From Mytilinidion resinicola (lineage: Eukaryota; Ascomycota; Dothideomycetes; Mytilinidiales; Mytilinidiaceae), in assembly GCF_010093595.1 (NCBI RefSeq), contig NW_022985441.1:27499-91498 (forward strand): DNA of 64,000 nucleotides, written 5' to 3'. The notes below the pieces were generated by a model. That model ran no database searches and was not told the origin of the DNA. It was given only the letters and a program-made list of their open reading frames with translations. Both the position numbers and the translations under genes were made by a program. Positions 26,540-37,234 of the stretch are shown piece by piece. Position 1 is the stretch's first letter. Each line of letters starts with the position of its first letter.

Positions 26540-27208
26540 AGTAATTAGCTGCTTAGTATTAAAAAAACTATTTAGTAGTAGAATAATAGATACTATACTT
26601 AGCTAGATTTTGCCCGGTTTACCCTAGATATTTTTATAGTTCCGCTAATATCTAATAACTATAAAAAACTATTTAGTAGAGTATTTATCCTACTTAATAA
26701 GCATTGCCGGCGCCTTAGAATAGATATTATTAAGGCTAATAAGTATCTATACTATTTATTTACACCTACTAAAAAGGTTTACTATAACCCTAAGCTTATA
26801 TATACCTATAGCGCGCCTAGCGTATTAATATAATATATAACCCTTTATAAGTAGGCAGATATATAACTAGTAGCTTTACTAGCAGTAGAAAAGGCCTATT
26901 ATATTAATAACAACCTATTAGCAGAACAGCAGCGCTGTAAGGCTACTAAGAAGGCAGTTATAGATAGCGCAATAAACCTAGATAAGGATAAGGATAAGGA
27001 AAACGGGCAGGCTGTATAACGGGCTGCACGACGCGCTGCACGTCACGTGCGGCTATAGTAAGTTCAACCTCAACACTAAAACTACCTCGCGCTAAACTAC
27101 TATAGGTAATATGGAGCTCCTGGAGCTCCTGGAGCTCCACGAGCTTTCTGCTGGAGTGGAGTGGAGCTATTTCCAAATCCACTCCACTCCACTCCAACAA
27201 GATCACTG
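26540..27208 (+). mobile_element. RIP-mutated hAT transposase C-terminus and possible element end
   Basis: The plus-strand frame at about 26,605-26,760 reads like the hAT dimerisation domain: FARFTLDIFIVPLIS, then KLFSR, then a RRLRIDIIKANKYL segment where family members have an E-rich version. It ends in a Lys/Asp/Glu tail near 27,000. Beyond it the base composition returns to normal. A run of GGAGCTCCT units (27,114-27,140) and GGAGTGG-type units on both strands (27,150-27,195) follows, ending in CACTG at 27,204-27,208. Subterminal repeats and a CAGTG-type end are usual for hAT elements, so 27,208 may be the element's right end. The left part is lost in the retroelement cluster. Confidence 0.5.
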
Positions 27209-30026
27209 GGAATGGCTCGTAGCCTCTAGAGTGTAGTCGGCCGCGATGAGTAATTTGACCGTCGAGATGACGAAATCATGCACGGAACTCCAAGGGCTTT
27301 AGATGCCCATAATGATTTGAGCACCGCTGGGGAAGTTGACCCCGGAGAGCGTCGGCGTAACAAGAGTAGTGTTGAGGTCGTTTATGAAATCGATCACTGC
27401 GGAGTAGTCCACAATTACTCTTCACCTTGGGGTATGAAAGGAATAGGGCCAACTGACTTACAAGATGTAGATCCACGCAATGCCACCGTGATTCTCTTAT
27501 AGAAGTGGAGTATCGAATGTACCCCTGAAGTCATTGAAGTTTTAGTCATTAAGCAGCTAAGCCGGGGCTACGTTTTATACCTGAGTATACGTTGTAGAAT
27601 TGTCTATTTGCTGAACGATAGTTACATCGAAAGCTCCCTTCGAGCATCCTGCGTAAGCTGCAGCGGAAAGCTGAGCTGCACGATGAAGCTCGTTGAAGTC
27701 GTCGATTGAAGCTAGCGATTTCGTTAGACATGTCCATAGCTTTGAGCTTTGATCTTAGTGCGTGATGTACCTACCTGGAACGGACCGTTTCTCTAACCTC
27801 GCGGCGTATTTGACAGGGCTTGGCGTAGGTGCCGCCGAGATGAGAAGGCAAGTTCCAAGAGCCGCAATGATCTGATTGAATTGCATATCGATTTCGCCGT
27901 AAAGAGAAGCCTGACTTAGTTCAATTCGGAGCCTTTCGCCGTACGTTTATAGAATCGAAGACAGCGAGTCAGCAATTGAAAGTCTTCGTAGTCGGATTGA
28001 TATTCCTGGAGGATATCGTCCCTTAAAGTACACACTCCAGTCAGAACATGCATGATAGCAATGTGGTCTTCTGATCTTGTCCCATCTTCCGAGGTTTACA
28101 AATTCAAAAGTAGAGTATACGGGGCCATTTACCCCAACATTCATATATCCTTTCCCCGCAAATTGGGCCCTGATGTGTTGTCATGGGTACACTCTGTGGG
28201 TAGAGACTATGGACGCCTGGGCGCTCAAAGTGGTCATACAAATGACACCGGGATGCAAGACATTAATGACAAGCCTCTGTCGGTATCCCGCCCATCCTCC
28301 GAGGTATGTTTGCCAAATAGTGGAGACAATAGCGACAGCTTCGGAATGGACAATTGACACAGAATTAGTGGAGGCGGTTCGATGATTGATTCTCTTTTAA
28401 CATTGATGGATGGGGTCGGAGTGCATCTATTACTCAGCCTGTCACCTGTGTAGTGTACTAAGGCTGTTTGCAGGCTTATACTAGTATTCGGAAGCTTTGA
28501 GAGAGCTTCTTTGTCTCTTTGGGTTCCAATTGACTCTTCAATACGGCTCCTCATCTACGGCGTCGTCGAGAGCTCGGTACATCGAGCTACATGTGATGAA
28601 ACTTTGATCCTTGGTTCGTGTGTTAAAATTCGGGTATTTGATGTAACCCACTATCCTTTCAAGGAATTATCTCACCCCACTCCACACTGAACGGAAGTTC
28701 TTGCTCCGTCCTCATGGTTATGTAATTCGAGGTCAAAAGAAGCATCTCGCTAGCTCGCGTCGGAGATGTATGTAGATTGCTGCTGATAAATGGAGAGCTG
28801 GAAGTACACGGTTCTAATGCTAGCTTGCCGCGGGCCGTTCTCGATGCTACTCAGATCACAATCCCTAACAACGACGAGGCAAGAGCACGCATCCTCGCGT
28901 TCATTCGGTGTCTGCGTGGTCGACGGCCTATAAGGTCGACAGCATGGGAGTGGTGAAGCACGGAAATCGAGCACGTGACCCTTCAAAGTGGATGAAACTC
29001 CTCGCAAACTTGAACTGAGCGACTTCAAATACTGGCTATGGAAGACGGAGATGCGAAAACACGCAGACAGGCGAGCGCATCTTCGGATCCAATTTCCCCT
29101 GGATTGATTGATCTCCCAGGCGAGAACGACTTTTACCTGGGCTTGCATGAGAGCGGCAATACGTTACCGACCGCGATGCCTGTAGGGTTTCTTGGATGAG
29201 ATACAGGGTTTCGGCACACTCCTTCGTTTAGAGCTGAATATCGAGGATGCTGACGGTGGAGAGCACGCGCTCTACTTTTAACCTCTTCGCTCTAGAGAGT
29301 GTGGCCTGCTGCTGGAGGAATATTGGGAGATAGAAAGAAACGTTAAGATCTCTATGCTGTAAGTCGAATCAGAGGATTCATTTGGCTGGAAGCTTTTCAG
29401 ATAGAAATCTCCCACTCGTTCGTCTGCTTTGAGGGCCGTGATACGATGTCGAGCGACTTCAGAAGTGCGTAAGTTTCTCGGTGTCATAACGGTGAAATTC
29501 GCATGTTGCGAACCGGACCTGACCTCAAGATCTAAGACGGTTTTATTTCGCGAGCTGTTCAAGAAGACTACTTACTCCCTCGCTCTGGTGAGCGCAATAC
29601 GCGGCTGAAGGATCTAGATGCGCGGAAAGTTTTAGACGTCAGGACGCATGAGTCCACACTGAGCTCCACATCGCGAAAAGGCCCTGAATCGAATTGGCAC
29701 GACTTACGCAGGTGCCAAAAAGGCTACATATACAATCGCTGATTCATTTGCTTAGTCTAATGCACCCAGCACCCCGTTTTCTTGCCGGACAAGGACACCG
29801 AGACGCCCGAACACCGTTAACCGGATGCAATTCAGACACCGACCCCCATCCATCCGTCCATTCATCCATTATGCACTTCGGTATCATACCATCGCCGTGC
29901 CAAGCGCCTAATCGCTTGCAAAGAACCTACTAATACATAGACTGAATGGTATCGGGCTACCCAACACCACTACCGCCATCCCACAGCACTAGGTTTTTAT
30001 CATGTCCGGGAAAGGACAAGAGAATC
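27209..30026. other. 2.8 kb without a recognisable gene
   Basis: Base composition is normal here, unlike the block to the left. Several open frames of 60-130 codons overlap on both strands (for example 28,052-28,357 plus and 28,750-29,148 minus). None shows a motif I know, a convincing signal peptide or a consistent intron pattern. It may be a long intergenic region with decayed gene remnants. The last 200 bases presumably hold the SWR1 3' untranslated region. Confidence 0.5.
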
Positions 30027-33000
30027 TCAGACTTTTCTCTTCCTAATCCGATGCACGTCCTGTCCCTTCCTAGGGCGCTTCTTCTCCTTGGGCACATACT
30101 CCCACGGGACGTCGATCCACTCGCTCAAGACGCGGGCGTACATGAAATCGTCCACGCGTCCAATGCGGACCTTCTTTCCGGCCACCTCGACGACCTCCGT
30201 GCCGTCCTCCACAGTGCCCACTGCATCCGTGATGGTGTCGTCGCCCATAGCAGCGACAGGGACACCAGTGAAATCAGCCTCGTCACCAACTTCCTCCTCG
30301 ACCATCTCTTTCTGCGCGACCTTCGCCGCCACCGCGTCTTCTTTGTCTTCGACGCTGAGAATGACATCGCCGAGACCAGCTTCATCGCCCAGCACCCGCT
30401 CCATCGCCCGCGACGCCTCGTCGACTGGTGCGTCTGCGAGTTCATCAAACGCATCGCGCCAAGTGACGCGATTAAAGTAGTCGGTCGTAAAATCGCCCTT
30501 CTGGATGATGACATCGTCAAGCAGGCGCTTCTGATTCGACTTGCGCAGAATGTTCGCTTCAATCGTGTACTCGCTGACGAACTTGTAGATATGCACGTCG
30601 CGAGTCTGGCCAATACGATGGCAGCGGTCCTGGCACTGCTTGTCCATAGCCGGATTCCAATCGAGGTCGTAGAAAATGACGGTGTCAGCGCCTGTGAGGT
30701 TGATGCCTAGGCCGCCAGAGCGGGACGAGAGGATAAAGCAGAGGATGCGCGGGTCCGAGTTGAAGCGGTCGGTGAGGATTTGACGCTGCTCGACCTTGGT
30801 GGCCCCGTCGAGACGCAGGTAGCGGTGGCCGTGAATGTTGAGGAACTGCTCGAGAATGTCAAGAACCTTTGTCATCTGGGTGAAGATCAGGGCACGGTGA
30901 CCGCCGGCTTGGAGGTCACGGAGAAGAGTGGCCAGGCGCTGGAGTTTGCCACAGTCGTATTGAAGGAGCCGCTTGTCTGGGAACGCGATGGAGAGACGGA
31001 TGCGGGATTCATGGAAGGGGTCGTCGGTAGCCTGGGCGATAGGAGAGGCGCGGACGATCTCAGTGCCCGGCACAGAGAGAGTGAGAGGTGCCAAATCAGT
31101 AGCAACAACTGCGGGCGTCACACAACCGAACTTCTGGATGATCGGAGCAAGTGAAGAGGCTCGTTCTTCCAGAGTGGGGACGAGGTCGAGAATTTTGGTA
31201 GAGGTGTTGAGATACCACTCCGCGGCGTCGATGGATCGTCGAGGCTTTCGCGTACCTAGCTTGTCCTGAAGGCCCAGATTAACGCGATCAAAAAGACCTT
31301 TGCCATACACGGGCAGGAATTGCGTTCGTTGACGTGTAAGACGAAGGCAGTCCTTGAGATGGTCAAGGTTAGACACGCTCTCCTTTTCAGCCATGTAGGT
31401 CAGCACGGAGTTGACGGAAGAGCCGTCGAGCCGAGCATTAGAGCTAGTTCGTCGAGTTTGCTGTTCAATGAGATCCTCTAAGGGTCGAACTGCGCGAATC
31501 TTCTGAGTTCGTATTGCATGAAGTCTTGAAGTGTCCTCCCGACGAACGAAGGACAGATTCAGGAAGTCCAGATCTACCTTCTCGTCCTCAGCCTCGCTCA
31601 AGAGGCGCTTCCGAACGAGTAGATCTTTGATCTCGAAGTCAGCAACCACTGACTTCCGCATAGCGAACGATGTGACGATCTGGCGAGTCTCAAACAGGTC
31701 GGGATGGTTGCACACCTTACGAAGAGACATCAGACAGTTGATGATAGACATGTAGTTGCCAGTTGCGAGAGTTGCCTTGGTATCGGCTCGGCCCAAAAAC
31801 CCGTCATATAGCTGTCGTTGTCGTTTTGACAACCGACAGTAGACGACGTGTTCATACTTGCCAGGCATCTGCTTTTCTACATCCGCCTTCAGTCTCCGTA
31901 AAAGATACGGCCGAAGGACTTCATGAAGTTGACGAACAATCTTTTGCCCTTCAGCATCCAAGACTTGCTTCCCTTGTTCCAGAATCTGATTGGCAGGCTT
32001 CTTCAGGGCGTTGGTGAAATCTTGAAGGTCGGCGATTTGTTGGTTTTCGCCAAGCCCAGCTGGCATAAGGAAGTACAGCAGAGACCAAAGCTCGTCGATA
32101 TTGTTCTGGAGAGGTGTTCCGGTCAGCAGGAGTCGATTTTTTGTCCGAAACCCTAGCAGGGTCTGCCATCGTCGAGTCTTGAAATTTTTGATGTTGTGAG
32201 CTTCGTCCAGGATGAGATACTCCCATTGCCGCATCTTAAATGCCTGTTCATCCTGTATAATCAACTGATACGACGTTATGATAACGTTGTAGAGATCTTG
32301 ATTTCTCCATCCTTTACGCATGTTTTGTCGCTCTTTGATATCGCCATAGTAAGTCAAGATCTTGAATCCCGGACACCACTTCTTAAACTCCATTTCCCAA
32401 TTCAGCATCACACTAGTAGGCACGACTATCAGATGAGGACCCCAGTTCTGTCTCTTGACAGCAAGATGTGCAAGAAGAGAAATTGTCTGAATCGTCTTCC
32501 CAAGACCCATCTCGTCTGCAAGGATGCCATTGCCGGAGTCGTTGTGAAGTTTTGCGAGCCAATCCAGACCGGCGTGTTGGTAGTCTCGAAGTGTGCCTCT
32601 CAGTAGAACAGTCGGTATCTCTACTCTGGAGTCTGTCGAAGCTGCTCGAGAAATGTCTGTAGACACTTGATTTTGTTGAGGAGTATCGACGTCCATCTCT
32701 TCCACGGCATCATCCGTTTCCGGGTGCACGCCATTTGTCTTCTCGAGAACTTCGGGAGGTGCGACATCATTGCGTTCCTCCAATGGTGAGTGCACATGAT
32801 CAGAATCTGCATGGTGGCCGTTCTGAACTGGAGATTGTGATGCCTCTCCCCCTGACGTGTGAGCTGTATCATGGTATCTCTTTACACCATTCGAAATATT
32901 GGCATGGTCTTGACGCTCGAAGCAGTCTTCGTCCTCACCCACTCCATTGGTAGTAGGCGCCTCCACTGTTTCAGCCTGAAGGGCGGCCTGGTTGGCATTC

Positions 33001-35075
33001 TTGATCCTCGCAATCTCGGCGGAGGAAAGGAACCCTAGGAGGGGATTGGCGTCCTCTTCAGATCCGTCAAACTCGTCGAATTCGTCCTCGTAGCCGGTCA
33101 CTTCAGATCCACTCTCGTCGTCAGATGTGCCTTCATCCGATGTGCCTTCGTCTGATGACTCCAACAGGGCGTCGCCAACCTCCTCCAATACAACGTTGGA
33201 ATAGTCGATTTGGTTGTTTTCGTCCTCGCAATTGATGGAGTAGTTGCCATTGGTGATTATAGGTGTTCCAGGGCTAGTCGGCCCGTCAAGATCTTCGAAT
33301 TCTCTCAGAGGAATTTTGTCCTCAACGAGGTCCATTTCTGACGCGTCATCAGCATCTTGCGTGTCGTCGTCATCCTGCTCGATCCTAGACGCGTGATCAT
33401 CCACGTCGGTTCCAGATTCAACCTCCTCGTCCCTGTTCTCATCCTCCACTTCCTGGTCATCGTCAGAAGGCAGATCTGGAAGCTGCTTGTACTTGGCATG
33501 CAACTCCTCAGTAGTTAGATCTCGATCATCGTCCCGGCCATCATCTTCCTCGTCGTCCCCAGAGTCAGACAGGATGTGGTCTCCTTCGTCGGTTGACTCT
33601 ACGCGGGTATCACCGTCTTCGGTCTCATCTTCCTCGCTGGGCGCTACAGAACCAGCATTATCGAGTCGAGCTTTGCCAAGGACCGCTTTTGCCTGCTCGA
33701 CCATGTTCTCCATGACCTCTTTGCCCTGTCGGTCCTGCTCCTCTTGCCATCGCGCAAATCGAACTTGGTCAACCTCAGCCTTAGCCATCTTCCAGGAGTG
33801 TTCCAGGTCGGCGACCAATTGTTTGGCTCGGATCTTGTTGGCCTTCAGCTCCTCTCGGTGAAGTTCCTCGGTGGACACCTTCTTATACTTCTTATTCCAT
33901 TTCTCCACGGCCTCCTGTGCTAATCGCTTCGCCAGCCGCTTGTGATTCTCCTTCTCTCTCTTCAGCAGCTTCCCAAAGTGTAGAGCGTGCGCGACCACGT
34001 ATTCGTAGTGACCGTAGACTTGTGGCGGTTCCTTGGCGGGTTCGGATAGCCACACCTTGGACCGTTCTCGGCTCAGGACTCCATGCTCGGCAGCTTCCAC
34101 GATACGCAAACGTACATCTACTTCACGTTGGATTTGTTTCTCGGTGCGGGGGTACAAGTACTGTGTAGATGTGCCTATGTCCTCGTCGGCTAGTGGGTCG
34201 TCGTGCTCGAGGAACTCGGCTAACGAGGCAAACTTGGGCTGTGGCGTGTGTCCGGGGTGCCGCATGATGGGGTCAGGGCGTCGTAGCTTCAGCTTGAGTC
34301 GGGGTGTCGGACCTGAGGGAGGAGGCATGTCATCCTGGGAGTCGTCGTGGAAGCCGTTGGGGGTCGCGAGCTCGGAGGCGTTGCTTTCGCGGTGAGGTCG
34401 CGGCTTCTTCTTGACTTCGGGTGTAGCTGGAAGAGGGTTCTTGCGAGGCCGGCCGGGTCCACGCTTGATGGGCACGTCTCCGTTGGCAAGTGAAGGTGTG
34501 TTGTGGGCGCCGGAGGCCTTGCGCGGGCGGTGAGAGGGGCTCTGAGGGGTGGCCTTGAGGGAGGCGGAGGAGGGCGTCTTTCGCAGGGAACCGTAGGGCT
34601 TGCTGTTCTTGGACGGCAGCGGAGTCGAAGCGACGCGGTGGCCATTCTGCCTGCCCGCGCTGTCATTCACGGGCTTCGTTGCGGCGGCGCGTGTCGGTCG
34701 CTTTGCACGCTCAGGCGCGGCCTCGGGAGTGAGGGGATTGAATCGGGTCGACTTGCGCTTGCCGTCGACGATGACCGTGGTCGGCCCATCCAAAACAGAC
34801 GACTTCCAGGGCGGCGACACGGCGCGCGAGATGGAGCGCGGCCGCGCTGTGAGGTCGTCCAGCTTGCGCTTCTTGGCCGGCCTCTGCTCCGCAACACCCC
34901 CATCGTCACCAGTGTCCGACGTCGCCGCCGCTTCGCCAGACTTGCCATGGCCATTTATATGTGTCTCGGGGGTGTCGGCGGCGGGCTCGTCGGTGGAGGG
35001 TGGCGCGTTGCGGTCGCCATGGACGTGGTCGGAGGGGGTGTTGTCGTGTTGGACAGGCAGCGTTCCGCCGCTCAT
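30027..35075 (-). CDS. SWR1: SWR1 chromatin-remodelling ATPase
   Basis: This is the catalytic subunit of the SWR1 complex, which uses ATP to exchange H2A for H2A.Z in nucleosomes. I chose the Met at 35,075 (MSGGTLPVQH) over one 23 codons upstream because the extra residues look like untranslated sequence; this gives 1,682 aa, a usual length for filamentous fungi. Visible in order are a basic, low-complexity N-terminus with an AT-hook-like KRGPGRPRK, and an HSA domain (about residues 335-440). A long acidic stretch follows (about 480-690). The Snf2 ATPase has DEMGLGKT near 853 and LDEAHNIKN near 953. A long insertion separates it from helicase-C (about 1,360-1,500) with DGAT, SRSGGLGINLTGAD and DRCHRIGQTR. 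The C-terminus is basic. The long insertion between the lobes is typical of the Swr1/Ino80 group. No intron is needed. Divergent from the complex I gene. Confidence 0.95.
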   Translation of the reverse strand: MSGGTLPVQHDNTPSDHVHGDRNAPPSTDEPAADTPETHINGHGKSGEAAATSDTGDDGGVAEQRPAKKRKLDDLTARPRSISRAVSPPWKSSVLDGPTTVIVDGKRKSTRFNPLTPEAAPERAKRPTRAAATKPVNDSAGRQNGHRVASTPLPSKNSKPYGSLRKTPSSASLKATPQSPSHRPRKASGAHNTPSLANGDVPIKRGPGRPRKNPLPATPEVKKKPRPHRESNASELATPNGFHDDSQDDMPPPSGPTPRLKLKLRRPDPIMRHPGHTPQPKFASLAEFLEHDDPLADEDIGTSTQYLYPRTEKQIQREVDVRLRIVEAAEHGVLSRERSKVWLSEPAKEPPQVYGHYEYVVAHALHFGKLLKREKENHKRLAKRLAQEAVEKWNKKYKKVSTEELHREELKANKIRAKQLVADLEHSWKMAKAEVDQVRFARWQEEQDRQGKEVMENMVEQAKAVLGKARLDNAGSVAPSEEDETEDGDTRVESTDEGDHILSDSGDDEEDDGRDDDRDLTTEELHAKYKQLPDLPSDDDQEVEDENRDEEVESGTDVDDHASRIEQDDDDTQDADDASEMDLVEDKIPLREFEDLDGPTSPGTPIITNGNYSINCEDENNQIDYSNVVLEEVGDALLESSDEGTSDEGTSDDESGSEVTGYEDEFDEFDGSEEDANPLLGFLSSAEIARIKNANQAALQAETVEAPTTNGVGEDEDCFERQDHANISNGVKRYHDTAHTSGGEASQSPVQNGHHADSDHVHSPLEERNDVAPPEVLEKTNGVHPETDDAVEEMDVDTPQQNQVSTDISRAASTDSRVEIPTVLLRGTLRDYQHAGLDWLAKLHNDSGNGILADEMGLGKTIQTISLLAHLAVKRQNWGPHLIVVPTSVMLNWEMEFKKWCPGFKILTYYGDIKERQNMRKGWRNQDLYNVIITSYQLIIQDEQAFKMRQWEYLILDEAHNIKNFKTRRWQTLLGFRTKNRLLLTGTPLQNNIDELWSLLYFLMPAGLGENQQIADLQDFTNALKKPANQILEQGKQVLDAEGQKIVRQLHEVLRPYLLRRLKADVEKQMPGKYEHVVYCRLSKRQRQLYDGFLGRADTKATLATGNYMSIINCLMSLRKVCNHPDLFETRQIVTSFAMRKSVVADFEIKDLLVRKRLLSEAEDEKVDLDFLNLSFVRREDTSRLHAIRTQKIRAVRPLEDLIEQQTRRTSSNARLDGSSVNSVLTYMAEKESVSNLDHLKDCLRLTRQRTQFLPVYGKGLFDRVNLGLQDKLGTRKPRRSIDAAEWYLNTSTKILDLVPTLEERASSLAPIIQKFGCVTPAVVATDLAPLTLSVPGTEIVRASPIAQATDDPFHESRIRLSIAFPDKRLLQYDCGKLQRLATLLRDLQAGGHRALIFTQMTKVLDILEQFLNIHGHRYLRLDGATKVEQRQILTDRFNSDPRILCFILSSRSGGLGINLTGADTVIFYDLDWNPAMDKQCQDRCHRIGQTRDVHIYKFVSEYTIEANILRKSNQKRLLDDVIIQKGDFTTDYFNRVTWRDAFDELADAPVDEASRAMERVLGDEAGLGDVILSVEDKEDAVAAKVAQKEMVEEEVGDEADFTGVPVAAMGDDTITDAVGTVEDGTEVVEVAGKKVRIGRVDDFMYARVLSEWIDVPWEYVPKEKKRPRKGQDVHRIRKRKV

Positions 35076-35866
35076 CGCCAGAGAGTCGCGAGGGCGATGC
35101 AGGAGACAACAGACCACTACTCGCCAACGCAGCCGTTCATGCACGGGGTCGAATGTAGTATCGGTGGGCAGAGGGATGGCGGAAGTTTGCAGTGGAGAAG
35201 TCTGGCATCACTCGGAGGCTGTGGCGGGGAGTTACGGGCGATTCGGCGGCGTGGGCTTGTTATGTTGGAGGAATCGAAAAAGACGTCGATGCGCCGCGCC
35301 AAAAGGGCTGCTGGCTGCTTGGCGCCATGACACCGCACCTCAAAGAACGCTACAGAATGTGATTGCAATGGGGCTCATTCACCATCTCATAAGTCTGCAG
35401 CAGCTGCGACGAGTTTGTCGAACTGCCTCCATATTCACATCACGTTCGCGCTGCCTTCTGAGGCCATGCAGGGGTCGTTGAACAATAAGTGGCCATCTGT
35501 TCTGCCTGGGCCGAGGAGCTGTCAGCCTCGTCCAAGTGTCGTTTTACAGTTTTGATAACGCACCAGAGCATCTCAAGCGGTGCTAAGCAAGTGTAAACAA
35601 GCCCAGACAGAGTGTCTGTCTAGCAAGAGCCACAGATTCGCGGACTGCCACTTTTTGTTCGAACCCTGGGGCATGCATCGCGGCATCCTGGCATTCGGCT
35701 TTGGTGGTCAGCAGGGGTCACGTGCACGAGGCTAATCACGACGACCTCACGCACGACCTCATCCATCTCTGCGCACCACCACCGACGGCATTCCCACCGC
35801 CAACGTACGTCTCCCGCCTCAATCGCACACCAATTGCGCCCGCCGCAGCCAGCTAAACACCTCCAG
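35076..35866. promoter_or_regulatory. Divergent promoter region between SWR1 and NDUFB8-like gene
   Basis: Roughly 790 bp separates the two opposed start codons, so both promoters must lie here. I see no clear TATA box. Part of the segment (about 35,530-35,670) resembles a stretch near 47,360-47,490. Confidence 0.55.
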
Positions 35867-36431
35867 ATGCTCTCCCGCCGCATCGCCGCGGCACGTCCGC
35901 TGACCCGGGTGATCCCCACCACCCGCCCATCCCTCACTCAGATCCGCAACATCACCCAGGCCGACATCGACGACCCCAATATGGTCTGCCGACTCCACAG
36001 CCCATAGTCGGCCACTCACTAACGTCTCCCAGAACGGCGGCTACGAACAGCCTCCGCCCATCAAGCGCCAACTCCGCGATCCCTACGGCGACTGGTGGGA
36101 CAAGCAGGAGCGCCGCAACTACAACGAGCCAGTGCACGAGGACAACGACATTCTGGGCGTCTTCTCGCCGGAAGAATACCGCCACTTTGGAGCAGGTTGG
36201 GGCGGTGTGCTGATGGGGACATTTGTGCTGAGTGTGGTGGGCTTGGGCTTGACGGTGAAGCTGTTCTATCCCGATAAGAAGGCGGTGCCGCGGACGTTCC
36301 CGGATGGACTAGAGGTTGAGCTAGGAGGGCCCAGTGTGCTGCTTGTGAGTGTGGAATGATGGTGTGGTGTCAGGAAAGACAGTGCTAATCATACACAGGC
36401 CAAGAAACCAGGCGAAGATACTTACCCATAG
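35867..36431 (+). CDS. NADH:ubiquinone oxidoreductase subunit, NDUFB8/ASHI-like
   Basis: This is an accessory subunit of mitochondrial respiratory complex I. The model has three exons: 35,867-35,983, 36,033-36,344 and 36,399-36,431. Both introns are short (49 and 54 nt) with GT/AG ends and good branch sites (CTAAC, GCTAATC). The product is 153 aa. The N-terminus is Arg-rich and lacks acidic residues (MLSRRIAAARPLTRV), as in a mitochondrial presequence. A conserved region with DPYGDWWDKQERRN and FSPEEYRHFG follows, then one membrane helix (about residues 92-117) and a short tail ending PGEDTYP. Length and order fit the NDUF_B8 family. The in-frame Met at 35,981 just before the first donor is internal. 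Confidence 0.85.
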
Positions 36432-37234
36432 GAGACTACGCTGGATGAACTGTATATTAAAGATTGGAGCAGAATACCTAGGAGCACAATCAAAGACTCA
36501 ATGTCATCTCTCGGTTGTTTAATACATTGCAATTGGACGAGGAGCTCGTGACTTCTGTGGGCCTTTCTACCAGCCGCAACCCTTTCATGCCAGCCCATAC
36601 CTACGGAAACCTCAGCTCATAGATCTCACACGTAAGTACGGCTCGTAAACATCTTTGTCGACTGTAAACTTGCTCAAAATATGTTTAGGCTGATAAAGCG
36701 TTGCTATTAATATGAATTGCCTCGTTATTAACCGCTCCGCAAGCAGACAATTGACGTCCGACTCCACCTACCACCACATTCACACCCATCATATACACAA
36801 ACAATTCAATGCATAGAACGGAGGGCACATGTAGGCAGGTCAAATGGCGGTGTCGAGAAGCGGGGACGAATGCGTAGGGATAACAAGCAGGACAGGGTGA
36901 ACAGTTCTCTCCAAAGCCCAAGCAAGGGAAAAGCAGAACAGATCCGACACCTCAGTCGCATCACTCTGCATAGCATTCTAGATCATGGGTGCCAGGTAGC
37001 GGCGTGCCTTCATCGAGATCGTATTGCTAGTGCCAAACTGGATCTAGCTTGACAGAAAAGCCTAGCGCAAGTGGCACCACCTCTTTGATTCTTTACCTAG
37101 GCGTAGCTAGGCTCTTCCATGGCCGCTCTTGTCGACATTCGTACTCCATGCCTTGCAAGCTAATCTCAATGAAAGTGGACCGGATCTGCTGGGCATATTA
37201 TATTTCCAAGCATCCTCGTCAGTTTTGTGAGCAT
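36432..37234. other. Intergenic region, 3' ends of converging genes
   Basis: This holds the 3' flank of the complex I gene and of the SprT-like gene on the other strand. Open frames here are short and overlap on both strands without motifs. No RNA gene or repeat was seen. Confidence 0.5.

Noticed and set aside
26958..27206. 82-codon open frame over the GGAGCTCC and GGAGTGG repeats
   Set aside because: Made by simple repeats at a transposon end; no protein-like features.
29946..30710. 254-codon plus-strand open frame opposite the end of SWR1
   Set aside because: It is the antisense shadow of a GC-rich coding region; it has no domain and SWR1 fully explains the sequence. The other long plus-strand frames at 34,503-35,481 are rejected for the same reason.
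35655..35672. Possible tRNA T-loop (GTTCGAAC)
   Set aside because: A palindromic word without pairing stems or a cloverleaf on either strand.
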